A stretch of 64,000 nucleotides of DNA from Prevotella sp. UBA3288 (GCA_002361655.1 DETM01000031.1:25159-89158), one strand, 5' to 3'. Positions 39,412 through 49,348 are shown, numbered from the stretch's first letter. Numbers and translations: made by a program. Notes: a model not told the origin generated them from the sequence alone.

Positions 39412-41169
39412 GATGCCGGTGGTGACGGTGGCTTGCAGGCCGTCCTTGGTGTAGTAGCCGGCATTCTTAAATAACATGTCGGATGTCTGACTGCCGCCGC
39501 CGCTGAAGATGATGTTGTCGGGGGCGGTGGTCTTCGTGGCTGTCCACTTGAACACCTTGTTGCCGTTGGGGGCGATGCCCAGAAGGGTGGCACCGACGCC
39601 GGGCCATGAGGTGCCGACATAGTCCTTGCCGTCACCGCCATTCATCCATGCCCAGGCGTAGATCTGGCTGCCCCACGTGACCGGAGCCTCGAAAAAGGCA
39701 CATATCTCGCCGTCGCTGACGGTGCAGAACGAAGGCACGCCACCATATTCACCACTCTGCTGCGTCTTTTCTTCCTCTATCTGAGGCAGCGTGAGGGCAC
39801 TGGGCTCAATGCCCTGCACATAGTACACGTAGTGGTAGCCGCTGATAGCCTTCTTCCAGGCTGCATCGGGCGTGAAGTCGGCAGCCTTGGTGCCCACCAC
39901 GCAAAGCAGTTTCTTGCCATTGCTACCCTCTACCTGCACGGCATAGTAGTCCTTGATGCTGCTCACGGCTGTTTGCTTGCTCATATTGGTGATGCCCACT
40001 GCCTTACGCACGGCCACCATGTTGGCAATCTCCTGTTTGTAGGCCTGCCAGTGCTTCATAAACACACAGGGCGTGCCAGGCATAGCCAGCAGGAAGGCGT
40101 TGGCAGCCAGCGTATCCTTGCGGATGGGATCTTGCTGCGCACCAGCCGAGCGATACTCTGTATCATGGTTCTCCACGAAGGTCACGGAGAACTGTTTGTA
40201 ACTGTTGTCAGAAATCAGGCTGGCACCGCTTAGTCTGCGCCAGTCACTATATTGGATGGCATCACGAACGGTATAGCGGAAGGGGAAGTCGAATGCAGCA
40301 CTCGTCTTGCCCGTTGCGCTGATCCAGTTCTTCACCACTGTAGCATTGCCGTCCCAGTACTCGCCTACCGAGAACCGAGGTTTGCTGTCCTCGTTGTATA
40401 TCTTGGTGAACGAGCCGGCATAACCTTTTACCATGTCATAGCGGAAGCCTGTGTAGCCGAAATCCTCCAGCAGCATCTTCAGATAAGCCTTCACATTCGT
40501 CTGCACGTTCTCGCTCCTGTGGTCCAGGTCGCGCATGCCGTCCCAGCCCTCTCCCGTATCGTTACTCGCCGAGAGCGAATAGCCATTCTGCGTAGCCCAC
40601 GTCTTCGTCTTGCCGCCGTCGTCGTTAGCACAGATGTCAGTTGACTTCAACTCATAGGTTACGCCCTTGTAGGACTCCTTGGGGAAGTCCACCCAGTTCG
40701 AGACATTCTTACGATGGTTGATGACGATGTCGGCAATCGTTCCGATGCCTTTCGCCTTGAAGGTCTTGATCATCGACTTCAGTTCATCGCCAGTGCCAAA
40801 CGAACTGTTGTAGTCGGAGAACCAGTACAGGTCGTCATAGCCCATCGATTGTCCGCCGCAGTTGGCACTCTGGGGTATCCACACCAGGTCGAAGGTCGTA
40901 GCGAGGTTGTCTACCTGCTTCTCCATGATGCTCCACTGTGCGTCGGCATAGCCATCCCAATAGAAGCCCTGCAGCATCACGCCCGAATAGTTCTCGGGCC
41001 ATCCTACGTAGGTCTCCGTCGGTGTTGTCGGTTCTTCTGGTATATCCGGTGTTTCTGGAGTGGGCGGGGGGGTCGGTGTAGGATCTATGGGGTCGTCATC
41101 ACCACAGGTTGTCAGCGTCAGTACAGTCGTCAGCAAAAGTGCCAACAGTTTGATGTCTCGGATGTTCAT
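39409..41169 (-). CDS. GH13 alpha-amylase lipoprotein with starch-binding module (SusG-like role)
   Basis: A 586-residue surface amylase. The signal peptide ends in a lipobox-like LTTC (Cys about 22) followed by DDD and a Pro/Thr linker (about 27-50), fitting an outer-membrane lipoprotein. The GH13 barrel has ADIVINHR, nucleophile Asp245 (FRYDMVKGY), acid Glu270 (SVGEYWDG) and Asp336 (VENHDTEYR). A C-terminal starch-binding-like module (about 490-575: IYAWAWMNGGDG, SWPGVGATL) follows. It cuts starch at the surface for the adjacent SusCDEF. It has its own promoter (41199-41206) and LacI-type operator (41261-41274), beyond the susF terminator. An in-frame TAG removes a 40-residue tail. Confidence 0.92.
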   Translation of the reverse strand: MNIRDIKLLALLLTTVLTLTTCGDDDPIDPTPTPPPTPETPDIPEEPTTPTETYVGWPENYSGVMLQGFYWDGYADAQWSIMEKQVDNLATTFDLVWIPQSANCGGQSMGYDDLYWFSDYNSSFGTGDELKSMIKTFKAKGIGTIADIVINHRKNVSNWVDFPKESYKGVTYELKSTDICANDDGGKTKTWATQNGYSLSASNDTGEGWDGMRDLDHRSENVQTNVKAYLKMLLEDFGYTGFRYDMVKGYAGSFTKIYNEDSKPRFSVGEYWDGNATVVKNWISATGKTSAAFDFPFRYTVRDAIQYSDWRRLSGASLISDNSYKQFSVTFVENHDTEYRSAGAQQDPIRKDTLAANAFLLAMPGTPCVFMKHWQAYKQEIANMVAVRKAVGITNMSKQTAVSSIKDYYAVQVEGSNGKKLLCVVGTKAADFTPDAAWKKAISGYHYVYYVQGIEPSALTLPQIEEEKTQQSGEYGGVPSFCTVSDGEICAFFEAPVTWGSQIYAWAWMNGGDGKDYVGTSWPGVGATLLGIAPNGNKVFKWTATKTTAPDNIIFSGGGSQTSDMLFKNAGYYTKDGLQATVTTGI

Positions 41170-41198
41170 AGTGTCTATTTATTTTTGGTTTTATGTTG

Positions 41199-41206
41199 CA
41201 AAGATA
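41199..41206 (-). promoter_or_regulatory. -7 box of the amylase gene
   Basis: TATCTTTG on the minus strand, 30 bp upstream of the amylase ATG. No TTTG occurs at the -33 position, so the promoter may depend on an activator. Confidence 0.6.
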
Positions 41207-41260
41207 AACAAAAAAGCAAAACTACACGAGAGACCCTTTCGCAGATTACAGGAATTCCTG

Positions 41261-41274
41261 CGCAAACGATTGCA
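41261..41274. promoter_or_regulatory. LacI-family operator upstream of the amylase promoter
   Basis: CGCAAACGATTGCA is a near-palindrome around a central CG and is the reverse complement of the site at 49411-49424 in 13 of 14 positions. Both sites start exactly 62 bp from the first base of the -7 box they face. Confidence 0.7.
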
Positions 41275-41286
41275 TCGTCGTAAAGA

Positions 41287-41320
41287 AAGAGGTGAACCTA
41301 TTGGGATAGGCTCACCTCTT
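41287..41320 (-). terminator. Terminator of the susCDEF operon
   Basis: Arms 41287-41301 and 41306-41320 pair at 14 of 15 positions (AAGAGGTGA...CCTAT) around a 4-nt loop. On the minus strand a T-rich TTTCTTTAC follows. It lies 22 bp after the susF stop and separates susF from the amylase promoter. Confidence 0.85.
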
Positions 41321-41341
41321 AAAAGTCAGGATCTAAAGGGC

Positions 41342-43393
41342 TTACTTGCTGATGAAGTTGTAGCCGCCGGTGATGTCGTTGAAGATGACGATATAGTTGC
41401 CAGCGGCAATGGGGATGTCAGGACCATTTTGCTGGCCGACACCCGAGGGGAATCCGGTAGCACCCCAGTTGACGCTCCAGCCGTCGATGAGGAACTTGCC
41501 CTTCTGGTCGCCGTCGACGGTGAGGTCGGCCATCCACAGGTGGTCGCTGCCCGTGCACTTCGTCATGGCCTGGAAACTCCAGTCGTTGAACGAGCCGGCC
41601 ATGCCAACTTCATAGGTAGCGGCAGGTTCTGCGGCAGCCTCGATGGTCAGTTCGTCGTTGGCGTAGTCGAGGGTCACGGTGTACCAGCCTGCTGAAGGCA
41701 CGGTGATGTTGCCCGAGCCGCCATCATTCTTCACGTAGCCGTTGGTACCCTGACCCCACTGGTCATCCCAAGAGCCGGGGGTCTTGATGAGTTTGAAGCC
41801 GGCGGTGGTGAAGTAGCCGGTATAGGCAATCTTATTGTCGCCGATGTCGGCCAGCGGGAAGAGCGAGGTGCCCACCTTGTCTAAACCGTTGCCCCATGAG
41901 CCGTCGCCGATGCAACTGCCCACGAGATACCAGGTTTGGGCTTCGACGGCGGGCTCATCTGCGGGTTTGGCATCCGTTCTGATGAAGTTGTAGCCGCCGG
42001 TGATATCGTTGAAGATGACGATATAACTGCCGCTCTCAATGGGGATGTTCGGACCGTTCTGCTCGCCAATGCCTGTCGGGAAGGAGGTAGCGCCCCAGTT
42101 GACGCTCCAGCCGTCGATCAGGAATTTGCCTTCCACGTTGCTCGTGTTGCTCATCTCAGCCTTCCACAGGTGGTCGCTGCCCGCGCACTTCGTCATGGCC
42201 TGGAAACTCCAGCCGTTGAACGAACCTGCCATGCCCACCTCGTAGGTGGCAGTAGGCTCAGCGGCAGGCTCGATGGTCAGCACGTCGTTCAGATAGTTGA
42301 GCGTCACGGTGTACCAGCCTGCTGAAGGCACGGTGATGTTGCCCGAACCGCCATCATTCTTCACGTAGCCGTTGGTACCCTGACCCCACTGGTCATCCCA
42401 TGAGCCAGGTGTCTTGATGAGTTTGAATCCGTCGGTGGTGAAGTAGCCAGTATAGGCTATTATGCCGTCGCCGAGAGATGCCAGCGGGAACAGAGATGTT
42501 CCGATATTGTCGAGAGAATTGTTGCCCCATGAGCCGTCGCCGATGCAACTGCCGACGAGATACCAGGTCTCTGGTGTGGCAAAGACAGCCTCGGCAGAAT
42601 AGGTGAAGTCGAGCATATTGAACGTGACCTTGTAGAACACGGCATTTGCTACGGCCGTGATCTTGAGGTTGCCACCGTCGCCGCCATTGTTGTAGGCAAA
42701 CTTACCCTCGCCATTGCTGGCCAGGCAGGCACTCCAGTCGCCGGTGCCGATCTTCGAGGCAGGCGTGATCTTGAATTCGATATCACTGCCATCCTCAGGA
42801 GCAGGAAGACGCATGGTGAACACAGGGTTCTCGTAGGGGTCGAGACCGCCGTTGCTCAGTTCGTAGTCGGTATTGCTGTTGTCCCAGCCGTTGAGCGTGC
42901 CGGTGAAGTAGTAGGCATCTTCGATGACGGGAGCCTTGGGCACCACCTGGAAGTCGATCTCGCCGGCATTGATCTTGACGGCAGCACCGTTCTGGAGGGC
43001 ATAGAGGAGCACCAGTCCGTTGACGGTGCGAGCCTCGGGACGAAGACCGTAGATGGAAGCGACATATTCAGAGAGGGCCTGTCCCGACACCTTGCCGTCG
43101 ACAGTGGTGTTGAGCACGGTGCCGTCGTCAAACACGATTTCGCCCTTGGAGAGCACGACACCTGCCGGCAGGGCGGTCTCCGGCACGGTGAAGGCCTGCA
43201 CGTCGAGTGCTTCGCTCACCTCTACCGTGTTGAGGTCAATCACTCCCAACTGACCGGCGGTGAAGCCGGGCACCACGATGGCACCCTCGGCTTCAGCCTT
43301 CTTCAGACCGGCGAATTCGTTATCTTCAAGTCCGCAAGCGGTCATGAACAAACCCGCAAAAGCGAGCATCACATATATTGATAACTTTTTCAT
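41342..43393 (-). CDS. SusF/SusE-type starch-binding outer-membrane lipoprotein with duplicated modules
   Basis: A 683-residue lipoprotein (lipobox FMTACG, Cys about 20) with an N-terminal Ig-like SusE/F domain and a series of starch-binding modules. The first module has YYFTGTLNGWDN (near 170). Then come two copies of a two-module block of about 210 residues, each starting TWYLVGSCIGDGSWGN and ending NDITGGYNFI, that are almost identical in protein and DNA. Trp-rich lines such as GSWDDQWGQGTNGYV and FNGWSFQAMTKC are typical glucan-binding surfaces. It holds starch at the cell surface for the SusC/D importer and amylase. Fourth gene of susCDEF. Confidence 0.88.
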   Translation of the reverse strand: MKKLSIYVMLAFAGLFMTACGLEDNEFAGLKKAEAEGAIVVPGFTAGQLGVIDLNTVEVSEALDVQAFTVPETALPAGVVLSKGEIVFDDGTVLNTTVDGKVSGQALSEYVASIYGLRPEARTVNGLVLLYALQNGAAVKINAGEIDFQVVPKAPVIEDAYYFTGTLNGWDNSNTDYELSNGGLDPYENPVFTMRLPAPEDGSDIEFKITPASKIGTGDWSACLASNGEGKFAYNNGGDGGNLKITAVANAVFYKVTFNMLDFTYSAEAVFATPETWYLVGSCIGDGSWGNNSLDNIGTSLFPLASLGDGIIAYTGYFTTDGFKLIKTPGSWDDQWGQGTNGYVKNDGGSGNITVPSAGWYTVTLNYLNDVLTIEPAAEPTATYEVGMAGSFNGWSFQAMTKCAGSDHLWKAEMSNTSNVEGKFLIDGWSVNWGATSFPTGIGEQNGPNIPIESGSYIVIFNDITGGYNFIRTDAKPADEPAVEAQTWYLVGSCIGDGSWGNGLDKVGTSLFPLADIGDNKIAYTGYFTTAGFKLIKTPGSWDDQWGQGTNGYVKNDGGSGNITVPSAGWYTVTLDYANDELTIEAAAEPAATYEVGMAGSFNDWSFQAMTKCTGSDHLWMADLTVDGDQKGKFLIDGWSVNWGATGFPSGVGQQNGPDIPIAAGNYIVIFNDITGGYNFISK
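41345..42573 (-). repeat. Tandem duplication of about 0.6 kb inside susF
   Basis: Segments of about 41345-41940 and 41975-42573 are near-identical at an offset of 630-633 bp (one codon inserted: GNNS versus GNG). The close DNA match suggests a recent duplication or ongoing gene conversion. Confidence 0.85.
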
Positions 43394-43419
43394 TGTTCTG
43401 ATCTTTTTTGTTAATACAA

Positions 43420-44562
43420 TTACTCAACAGGAACGACGCACATCTTGTTGGTGATGTCGTTGATATAGAAGCGGTAGGTGCCCTTGGCGCACTTGATGTT
43501 GTCGCCACCGCCCACGCCGACGGCAGCAAACTGCTCGCCGCTGACCGTCCAGGCAGCACCCCAGTTGATGTCCCAGGCATGGTTGGCACGGAACTTGAAC
43601 TCTACATCGTCGGTGGTGAAGGTGTGCTCGACATACCAGTTGTGAGGTGTCACCTGTGTCATGTCGACATCACCGGCCCAGTCGTTGAAGTTGCCAATGA
43701 GCGAGATCGAGGTGTACTCTGTAGGAGCCTGTTCGTCCAGTTTGGTCCACGAGTAACTCATGTGGTGCTTGTCGAAGGTGAAGGTGTAGTACTCGGCCGT
43801 CGGCGACGCGATGGCCTGACCGTCGGTATTGACGATAGCACCCTGAGGAGCGTTGTCGCCATCGACGATGCAACCATAGGCGGCATCCCAGTTCTCGGTG
43901 AGCAGGTCGTCTTCCGACCATATCTTCAGATCCCAGGCACCGGTGAACTTCGTGGTGTAGGTGTAGACATCGCCGCCCTCTGGATAGAGCAGGGCTGTCA
44001 GTGCAGCATCAGCATTCCAGCCGGGCTGTGCACCGACCACATAGAACTTCAGTGATGGTACCGGCGGCAATACATAAGAGGTGGTAGCGGTGAAGAGGGC
44101 TTCCGTCGAATAGATAGACGATGACTCTTCCAGACCTCTGAGGAAGGCGTGGATGCGTGCCTTCACCCTGGCCTCGAGGGGGAACTCCGCTTCTTCGCGG
44201 CCCAGTTCGACCAGAGCGGAGGTGACGGCTCCTGCTATCTCTTTGGTGGGAACGGTGATAGCCAGCGGGTTCTCGTTGCTGGTCTCGGTGGCCTGCCAGG
44301 CAGACCAGTTGCTGCCATCCTCGGAGGCTGCAAATTCCATCATATAGATGACAGGAGCGGTGTAGCCGTAGTTGGGCTGGTCGGCCTTGAAGGTCAGACT
44401 GCTGGAGTGGTCCAGGTCGATGGTGTTGGCCGTGATGCCCGGAGCATAGAGTGCGAAACTGCCATCAGAGGGAACGGACAGAACCGGATTCTCGTCGCGG
44501 TCCGTCGAACAGGCAGTGCAGGCTACCAATGCTGTGAGCGCTAATATATTTAACTGTTTCAT
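43420..44562 (-). CDS. SusE-like starch-binding outer-membrane lipoprotein
   Basis: A 380-residue lipoprotein (lipobox CTACS, Cys about 18) with the SusE N-terminal Ig-like domain (GSFALYAPGITANTIDLDHSSSLTFKAD). Two carbohydrate-binding-like modules follow (about 180-275: FYVVGAQPGWNADAAL, and about 280-380: SLIGNFNDWAGDVDMTQ, WDINWGAAWTVSGEQF). It sits between susD and susF with short gaps on one transcript. It probably helps hold maltooligosaccharides at the surface. It has fewer modules than the next gene. Confidence 0.87.
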   Translation of the reverse strand: MKQLNILALTALVACTACSTDRDENPVLSVPSDGSFALYAPGITANTIDLDHSSSLTFKADQPNYGYTAPVIYMMEFAASEDGSNWSAWQATETSNENPLAITVPTKEIAGAVTSALVELGREEAEFPLEARVKARIHAFLRGLEESSSIYSTEALFTATTSYVLPPVPSLKFYVVGAQPGWNADAALTALLYPEGGDVYTYTTKFTGAWDLKIWSEDDLLTENWDAAYGCIVDGDNAPQGAIVNTDGQAIASPTAEYYTFTFDKHHMSYSWTKLDEQAPTEYTSISLIGNFNDWAGDVDMTQVTPHNWYVEHTFTTDDVEFKFRANHAWDINWGAAWTVSGEQFAAVGVGGGDNIKCAKGTYRFYINDITNKMCVVPVE

Positions 44563-44585
44563 GTTCTTGATGATTTAATACGGAC

Positions 44586-46217
44586 TTAATAATTGGGGTT
44601 CTGCTTCAAGTTCGGGTTGGCAATCAGGTCGCTTGAAGGCAAGGGGAAGATGTTGCGATAGGCCGACATGGTACCGCCGGCGGCCGTACCGCCAATCCAG
44701 ATGCGGCTGGTGCCGGTGAAGTTGCCGAAGCGTACCATGTCCATACGGCGACGGCCTTCGAAACCGAACTCACGGCTCCACTCGTCCTCGATGTCGGCGA
44801 GGGTGAAGACGTTGATGTTGCTGTTGGCATGGGCACGGTCGCGGAGGGCCTTGATATAGGTCAGACCGTTAGCACTGACATTACCGCCGTTCAGACGGGC
44901 ATCAGCCTCGGCATAGGTCAGGTAGGCCTCTGCCAGACGGAAGAGCGGGAAGTCGTAGTCGGTATGGTCGGCATTGTGGGCATTGGTGCCGTCGGCATGG
45001 GTGTTGAGGAACTTCACATAGCCTATGCCCTCCTCAAACTTATCCTCGGTGTTGATTTCCAGTTCGTGGCCCTGGGTCATCAGCAGACAGCGGTCGTCGC
45101 CGGCGGCAATGATCATGTCGGCCGGTGTGCCTGTGGGCAGGTCGCCATTGGCGAACCACTTCTCGACGAAGTATTTCTTGGCGCGGATACCACCCCAGTT
45201 GGCACTGATACCGATGGGATAGGCCGCCATGTCGTTGGCATTGACCATGCCGGCACTGAGGAACACGCCACCCCAACTCTGGGTGCGCTCGCCGTCGAAC
45301 AGGATGGGGAACACAATCTCCCGCTGGGCACCGTTGGTGTCGTTGTCGCCCATGAACAGCAGTTGATAGCCGCTATAGCCGTTCTTGGCTGTCGTCGACA
45401 GGGTGTAGTCGGAGTTGATGGCCTTCTCGGCATAGGTGCGGGCATCTTCCCAACGGGCCGTGCCGGTGTAGACCTCGGCATTGAGATACATACGCATCAG
45501 CAGCATATAGCCAGCAACGACATTGGCACGGCCATACTTCACGCTGCCGGCAGGAGCCAGCACATCGCTGCCTTCGCCCTCGCCGATGATGTCCTTCAGT
45601 TCCTTCTCAATGAAGGTGAACACTTCCTGGCGGGAAGCCTGGACAGGGGCATCGGAAGAGACATGGGTGATGAACGGCGGGTTGCCGAACATGTCCATCA
45701 GGTAGAAATAGTACAGTGAACGCATGAAACGGACTTCAGCCACTTTCGTCGAATACTCTTCGAGCGACGACGGTGCGTTGTCGAGGAAGAAGTTGCAGAG
45801 CGTGATGCCGAACATGCAGCGGTAGTAGATACCACGGAGCAGGGGGTGGGAGTCGCTCCACGTGCCACGGTTGAACTCGGGGATGCCACCGTCGCTCAGC
45901 CAGGCGCAGAGGGCCTCGTCGGACGGCAACTCGTTGGCATACCAGACGACACGCATAAACACCGACATACCCTCGTCGATGTCGCTGGGCAGGTCGCTGC
46001 TGCCGTGAGGGCCGGTCAGACCTGTCAGGGCCAGGTTGCCGTAGATCTTGTTCAGGATGCCGTCGTAGTCGGCATCAGTAGTTTGCTGTGGGTTGGGGTT
46101 GTCGGGATGCAACGAACCACCGAAAACAGGCGCATCGTCGGAACATGCCGTGAAGCACAGCGTAGCGATGCCGATCATGGCCACAGCCATCGTATTCTTA
46201 ATACCTTTTATATTCAT
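44586..46217 (-). CDS. susD: SusD/RagB-family starch-binding lipoprotein
   Basis: A 543-residue outer-membrane lipoprotein (lipobox CFTACS, Cys about 25). TPR-rich helical fold with family segments: ILNKIYGNLALTG near the start, SLYYFYLMDMFGNPPFI in the middle, a tail with EWSREFGFEGRRRMDMVRFGNF, and the terminal IFPLPSSDLIANPNLKQNPNY. It caps the SusC pore and delivers oligosaccharides. Directly after susC and before susE/susF. The starch specificity comes from the locus (GH13, GH97, MalQ). Confidence 0.94.
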   Translation of the reverse strand: MNIKGIKNTMAVAMIGIATLCFTACSDDAPVFGGSLHPDNPNPQQTTDADYDGILNKIYGNLALTGLTGPHGSSDLPSDIDEGMSVFMRVVWYANELPSDEALCAWLSDGGIPEFNRGTWSDSHPLLRGIYYRCMFGITLCNFFLDNAPSSLEEYSTKVAEVRFMRSLYYFYLMDMFGNPPFITHVSSDAPVQASRQEVFTFIEKELKDIIGEGEGSDVLAPAGSVKYGRANVVAGYMLLMRMYLNAEVYTGTARWEDARTYAEKAINSDYTLSTTAKNGYSGYQLLFMGDNDTNGAQREIVFPILFDGERTQSWGGVFLSAGMVNANDMAAYPIGISANWGGIRAKKYFVEKWFANGDLPTGTPADMIIAAGDDRCLLMTQGHELEINTEDKFEEGIGYVKFLNTHADGTNAHNADHTDYDFPLFRLAEAYLTYAEADARLNGGNVSANGLTYIKALRDRAHANSNINVFTLADIEDEWSREFGFEGRRRMDMVRFGNFTGTSRIWIGGTAAGGTMSAYRNIFPLPSSDLIANPNLKQNPNY

Positions 46218-46249
46218 AATATTATACTCCTTTTGTCATTAAGGTCGGA

Positions 46250-49200
46250 TTAGAAGTTCAGATTCACGCCCAGCACAGTGGTGAACGGACGAGGATAGAT
46301 GTTGTCCTCGATGCCGCTCTGGATTTCAGGATCGAGGCCTTCGTAGTTGGTGATTGTGAACACGTTCTGCACGGTGGCATAGAGTCGGCCGCTGATCTTG
46401 GCGTCGAGCAGGTGGTCGAACGAGTAGCCCAGCGTGATGTTGTCCATCTTGAAGAACGAGGCATTCTGTATCCAGCAGTCTGACGACACCTGTGCGTCGG
46501 AGGCATCTCTCAGCCCGTACTTCAGTGCCAGCGTGGGGATGTTGTGCATGAAGTTGAGCGTAGAGCCCAGACCCTGGCTGCTGATATAGGTGCCGTTGAT
46601 GTTGTGGTTGAACACATGGTTGCCGAAGTTGGCACGCGAGTTGAAACTGAAGTCCCAGTTCTTGTAGGTCACTTTCGAGCCCAGGCCCATGGTGACGTCG
46701 GGGTCGGCATGGTAGTAGAAGTAGCGGTCGTCGCTGTCGAGGGTGCCGTTGCCGTTGCGGTCGACGAAGGTGTGGGGAATGATATTGCCGTTGTTGTCGT
46801 AGACCTGCTTGTAGACATAGAAAGCACTGGACGAGTGGCCGGTCTGGTAGGCCATGCCGTTCTTCGACATGCCGATGCCGCCATGCTCGACAAGGTCGGA
46901 GGCCAGGTCGTCGATCTTGTTCTTGTTATAGGTGAAGTTGTAGGTCACCTCCCAGTTCCAGTCCTTTGTGGCGATGGGGCGTACGATGGCCTGCAGTTCG
47001 ACACCGGTGTTGTGCAGTTCACCGATGTTACCGGACATCTGTGCGGCGAAGTTGGCACCGGCCGGCACATAGATATTGTTGATCAGGTCGGTGGTCTTAC
47101 GGTAGTACCAGTCGGCACTCAGGCTGAAGCGGTTGTTCCACAGGGCGAGGTCGAAACCGGCATCGTAGGTGGTGGTCTTCTCCCATGTCAGGTCGTTGTT
47201 GTAGACACCGGGACGCACGGTCTGTCCGTTGCCGAAGAGGTCGTAGTAGGCATGGTTGTAGTTGGCGGTATAGGCCGGCACATAGTAGAAGTCGTAACCG
47301 ATGTTCTGCTGACCGGTCTTACCATAGGTCAGACGGACCTTCAGGTCGCTGATGGCGTTGACATCGCGGAGGAACGGCTCCTCGTTGACACGCCAGGCGA
47401 TGGCGGCAGCGGGGAAGTAGCCCCACTCGTTGCCCTTCGAGAAGCGCGACGAACCGTCGGCACGCATGGTGAAGGTGAAGAGATAGCGGTTCAGCAGCGT
47501 GTAGTTCACACGACCGATCCAAGAGCGGAGGCGGTTCTCCGTCTTCCACTCGGTGATGCCGGTCGGCTCGTTGTAGCGCTCACCGGCATCGACGGAAGCC
47601 GTCTGCGGAATCAGTCCGTAGCCCCAGTTGTCGCTCCAGGCATGGTAGCGCTGCCACTCGTAGCCCACCTGTGCATCGATGTTGTGCACATCCTTCTTCA
47701 GTTCCTTGGAGTACTGCAGGAAGGCGTTGAAGATGTAGTTGTAGTTCTCGTTCTTGCTCCAGCCGTCCCAGCCGTAGTAGTAACTGGAGGTGGTGTAGGG
47801 GCTGTTCTGCGTGGTCTGCGTACCCTTGGTCAGGTTGCCGGCCATGCTGACCAGTACATGGAGGTCTTCGAAGCCGTGGATGGCATAGTCGGCACTGATG
47901 GTTCCCTGATAGGTGTTGGTCTTCTGGATGGTACCGTTGTTCTCAACGAGTGCCACGGGGTTGGCTGTGGCATTGCCGTCCCAGGCATACGCCCAGTTGG
48001 CATCGCTTGGGAAGTCGCCGGGCTTTGCCCATTGGTAGTAGCCGTTGAAGTACTGACGGTACATCGGCTGGTCCATGTGGATGGGCTTGGTGGGGTCCAT
48101 ATAGGCTGCAGCACCGACGGCACCATTGTCCCAGCGGCGGTTACCCCACATGATCTTACCGGAGATGTTCAGTCGCAGATGGTCCTTCAAGAATACCGGA
48201 GCCAGGTTGAAACTGGTGGTGTAGCGCTTGAAGTAGGTCGACTTGACGATACCGGTCTGACCGGTCAGACCGGCAGAGACACGGTAGGGCATGTTGGCGA
48301 CACTGCCGGTGAGGGTGATGTTCTGGTCGGTAGAGACGGCGGTACGATAGATCTCGTCCTGCCAGTCGGTGTTGGCATACTGCTTGTTGCCGTTGGCATC
48401 GGTATAGCCCAGCAGACCGTATTCGGGACTGTCCTCACCGAAGGTGTCCTTCACGAAATTCTGGAAACCGGGACCGTCGAACACGTCGAGGGTCTTCTTC
48501 TTGGTGGCGATGGAGATATTGCCATTGTACGACACCTTGACTTTCTGTCCGGCCTTGCCTTTCTTGGTGGTGATGATGATCACACCGTTAGAGGCACGGC
48601 TACCATAGATAGCGGTGGCCGAGGCATCCTTCAGCACGGTGAACGACTCGATGTCGTTCGGGTTGATCGATGCCAGGGGGTTCATGCCGGCCACACCGGC
48701 AGGGTCGAGTTGCAGACCGTCGACCACATATAGCGGGTCGTTGCTGGCCGACAGCGATGAGCCGCCACGGATGCGGATCTTCGAACCGGCACCCGGCGCA
48801 CCACCTTCATTAATAATGTTCACGCCTGCGACCTTGCCGTTCAGCATGTCGTCGGCACTGGTCTGCAAGCCATGACTCATCTCGTCGGGCTTGATGGCTG
48901 TCACCGAACCCGTCAGGTCGCTCTTCTTGGCGCGGCCGTAACCGATGACCACCACATCGTTCAGAATGGCGGCATCCTCCTGGAGGGTGATCACCACGGT
49001 GGGAGCGGCTTTCACCGTGGCTGCCTGATAACCCATGTAGGTCACCTGCAGATCGGCTCCCTGGTTGGCCTGTACGGTGAAGTTACCATCGAAGTCGGTC
49101 AGCGTAGCGGTCTGGGTGCCCAGCACTCGTACGGTAGCACCGATGATGGCCTCGCCGGCAGCATCTTTCACATGGCCTTTCACAGTGATTTGTGCAAAGG

Positions 49201-49276
49201 CTCCCACAGACAGGAACAAGCCCATGATGAGGGCCAGCATCCTGAATGGTAATTTAATGTTTACCTGCTTCATCAT
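46250..49276 (-). CDS. susC: SusC/RagA-family TonB-dependent transporter
   Basis: A 1008-residue outer-membrane importer. Signal peptide about 1-28 (ending AFA). A carboxypeptidase-like domain (ITVKGHVKDAAGEAIIGATVRVLGT) is followed by a TonB-box-like region, the plug (LNDVVVIGYGRAKKSDLTGSVT; IRIRGGSSLSASNDPLYVVDGLQ) and a 22-strand-type barrel ending PRPFTTVLGVNLNF. It imports maltooligosaccharides with the SusD lid. First gene of susCDEF, with promoter 49349-49356 and a LacI-type operator further upstream. Confidence 0.95.
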   Translation of the reverse strand: MMKQVNIKLPFRMLALIMGLFLSVGAFAQITVKGHVKDAAGEAIIGATVRVLGTQTATLTDFDGNFTVQANQGADLQVTYMGYQAATVKAAPTVVITLQEDAAILNDVVVIGYGRAKKSDLTGSVTAIKPDEMSHGLQTSADDMLNGKVAGVNIINEGGAPGAGSKIRIRGGSSLSASNDPLYVVDGLQLDPAGVAGMNPLASINPNDIESFTVLKDASATAIYGSRASNGVIIITTKKGKAGQKVKVSYNGNISIATKKKTLDVFDGPGFQNFVKDTFGEDSPEYGLLGYTDANGNKQYANTDWQDEIYRTAVSTDQNITLTGSVANMPYRVSAGLTGQTGIVKSTYFKRYTTSFNLAPVFLKDHLRLNISGKIMWGNRRWDNGAVGAAAYMDPTKPIHMDQPMYRQYFNGYYQWAKPGDFPSDANWAYAWDGNATANPVALVENNGTIQKTNTYQGTISADYAIHGFEDLHVLVSMAGNLTKGTQTTQNSPYTTSSYYYGWDGWSKNENYNYIFNAFLQYSKELKKDVHNIDAQVGYEWQRYHAWSDNWGYGLIPQTASVDAGERYNEPTGITEWKTENRLRSWIGRVNYTLLNRYLFTFTMRADGSSRFSKGNEWGYFPAAAIAWRVNEEPFLRDVNAISDLKVRLTYGKTGQQNIGYDFYYVPAYTANYNHAYYDLFGNGQTVRPGVYNNDLTWEKTTTYDAGFDLALWNNRFSLSADWYYRKTTDLINNIYVPAGANFAAQMSGNIGELHNTGVELQAIVRPIATKDWNWEVTYNFTYNKNKIDDLASDLVEHGGIGMSKNGMAYQTGHSSSAFYVYKQVYDNNGNIIPHTFVDRNGNGTLDSDDRYFYYHADPDVTMGLGSKVTYKNWDFSFNSRANFGNHVFNHNINGTYISSQGLGSTLNFMHNIPTLALKYGLRDASDAQVSSDCWIQNASFFKMDNITLGYSFDHLLDAKISGRLYATVQNVFTITNYEGLDPEIQSGIEDNIYPRPFTTVLGVNLNF

Positions 49277-49348
49277 TGCATTTAATTAGAGTTAATATTA
49301 GTTAGTATTTTAATTCGTTATTGGCATTGTTAGCCTTTTTTACCGGTG

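Noticed and set aside
41287-41320. Regulatory operator made by the long palindrome after susF
   Set aside because: Its position right after the stop, long stem and T-rich flank on the transcribed strand fit a terminator better.
41345-42573. Assembly artefact explaining the susF duplication
   Set aside because: The two copies differ at scattered positions and by one inserted codon, which a simple assembly duplication would not produce.
46544-48733. A 729-codon open frame on the strand opposite susC
   Set aside because: It is an antisense shadow of a well-supported susC with biased third positions; its translation is low-complexity Val/Gly/Asp-rich with no recognisable domain.
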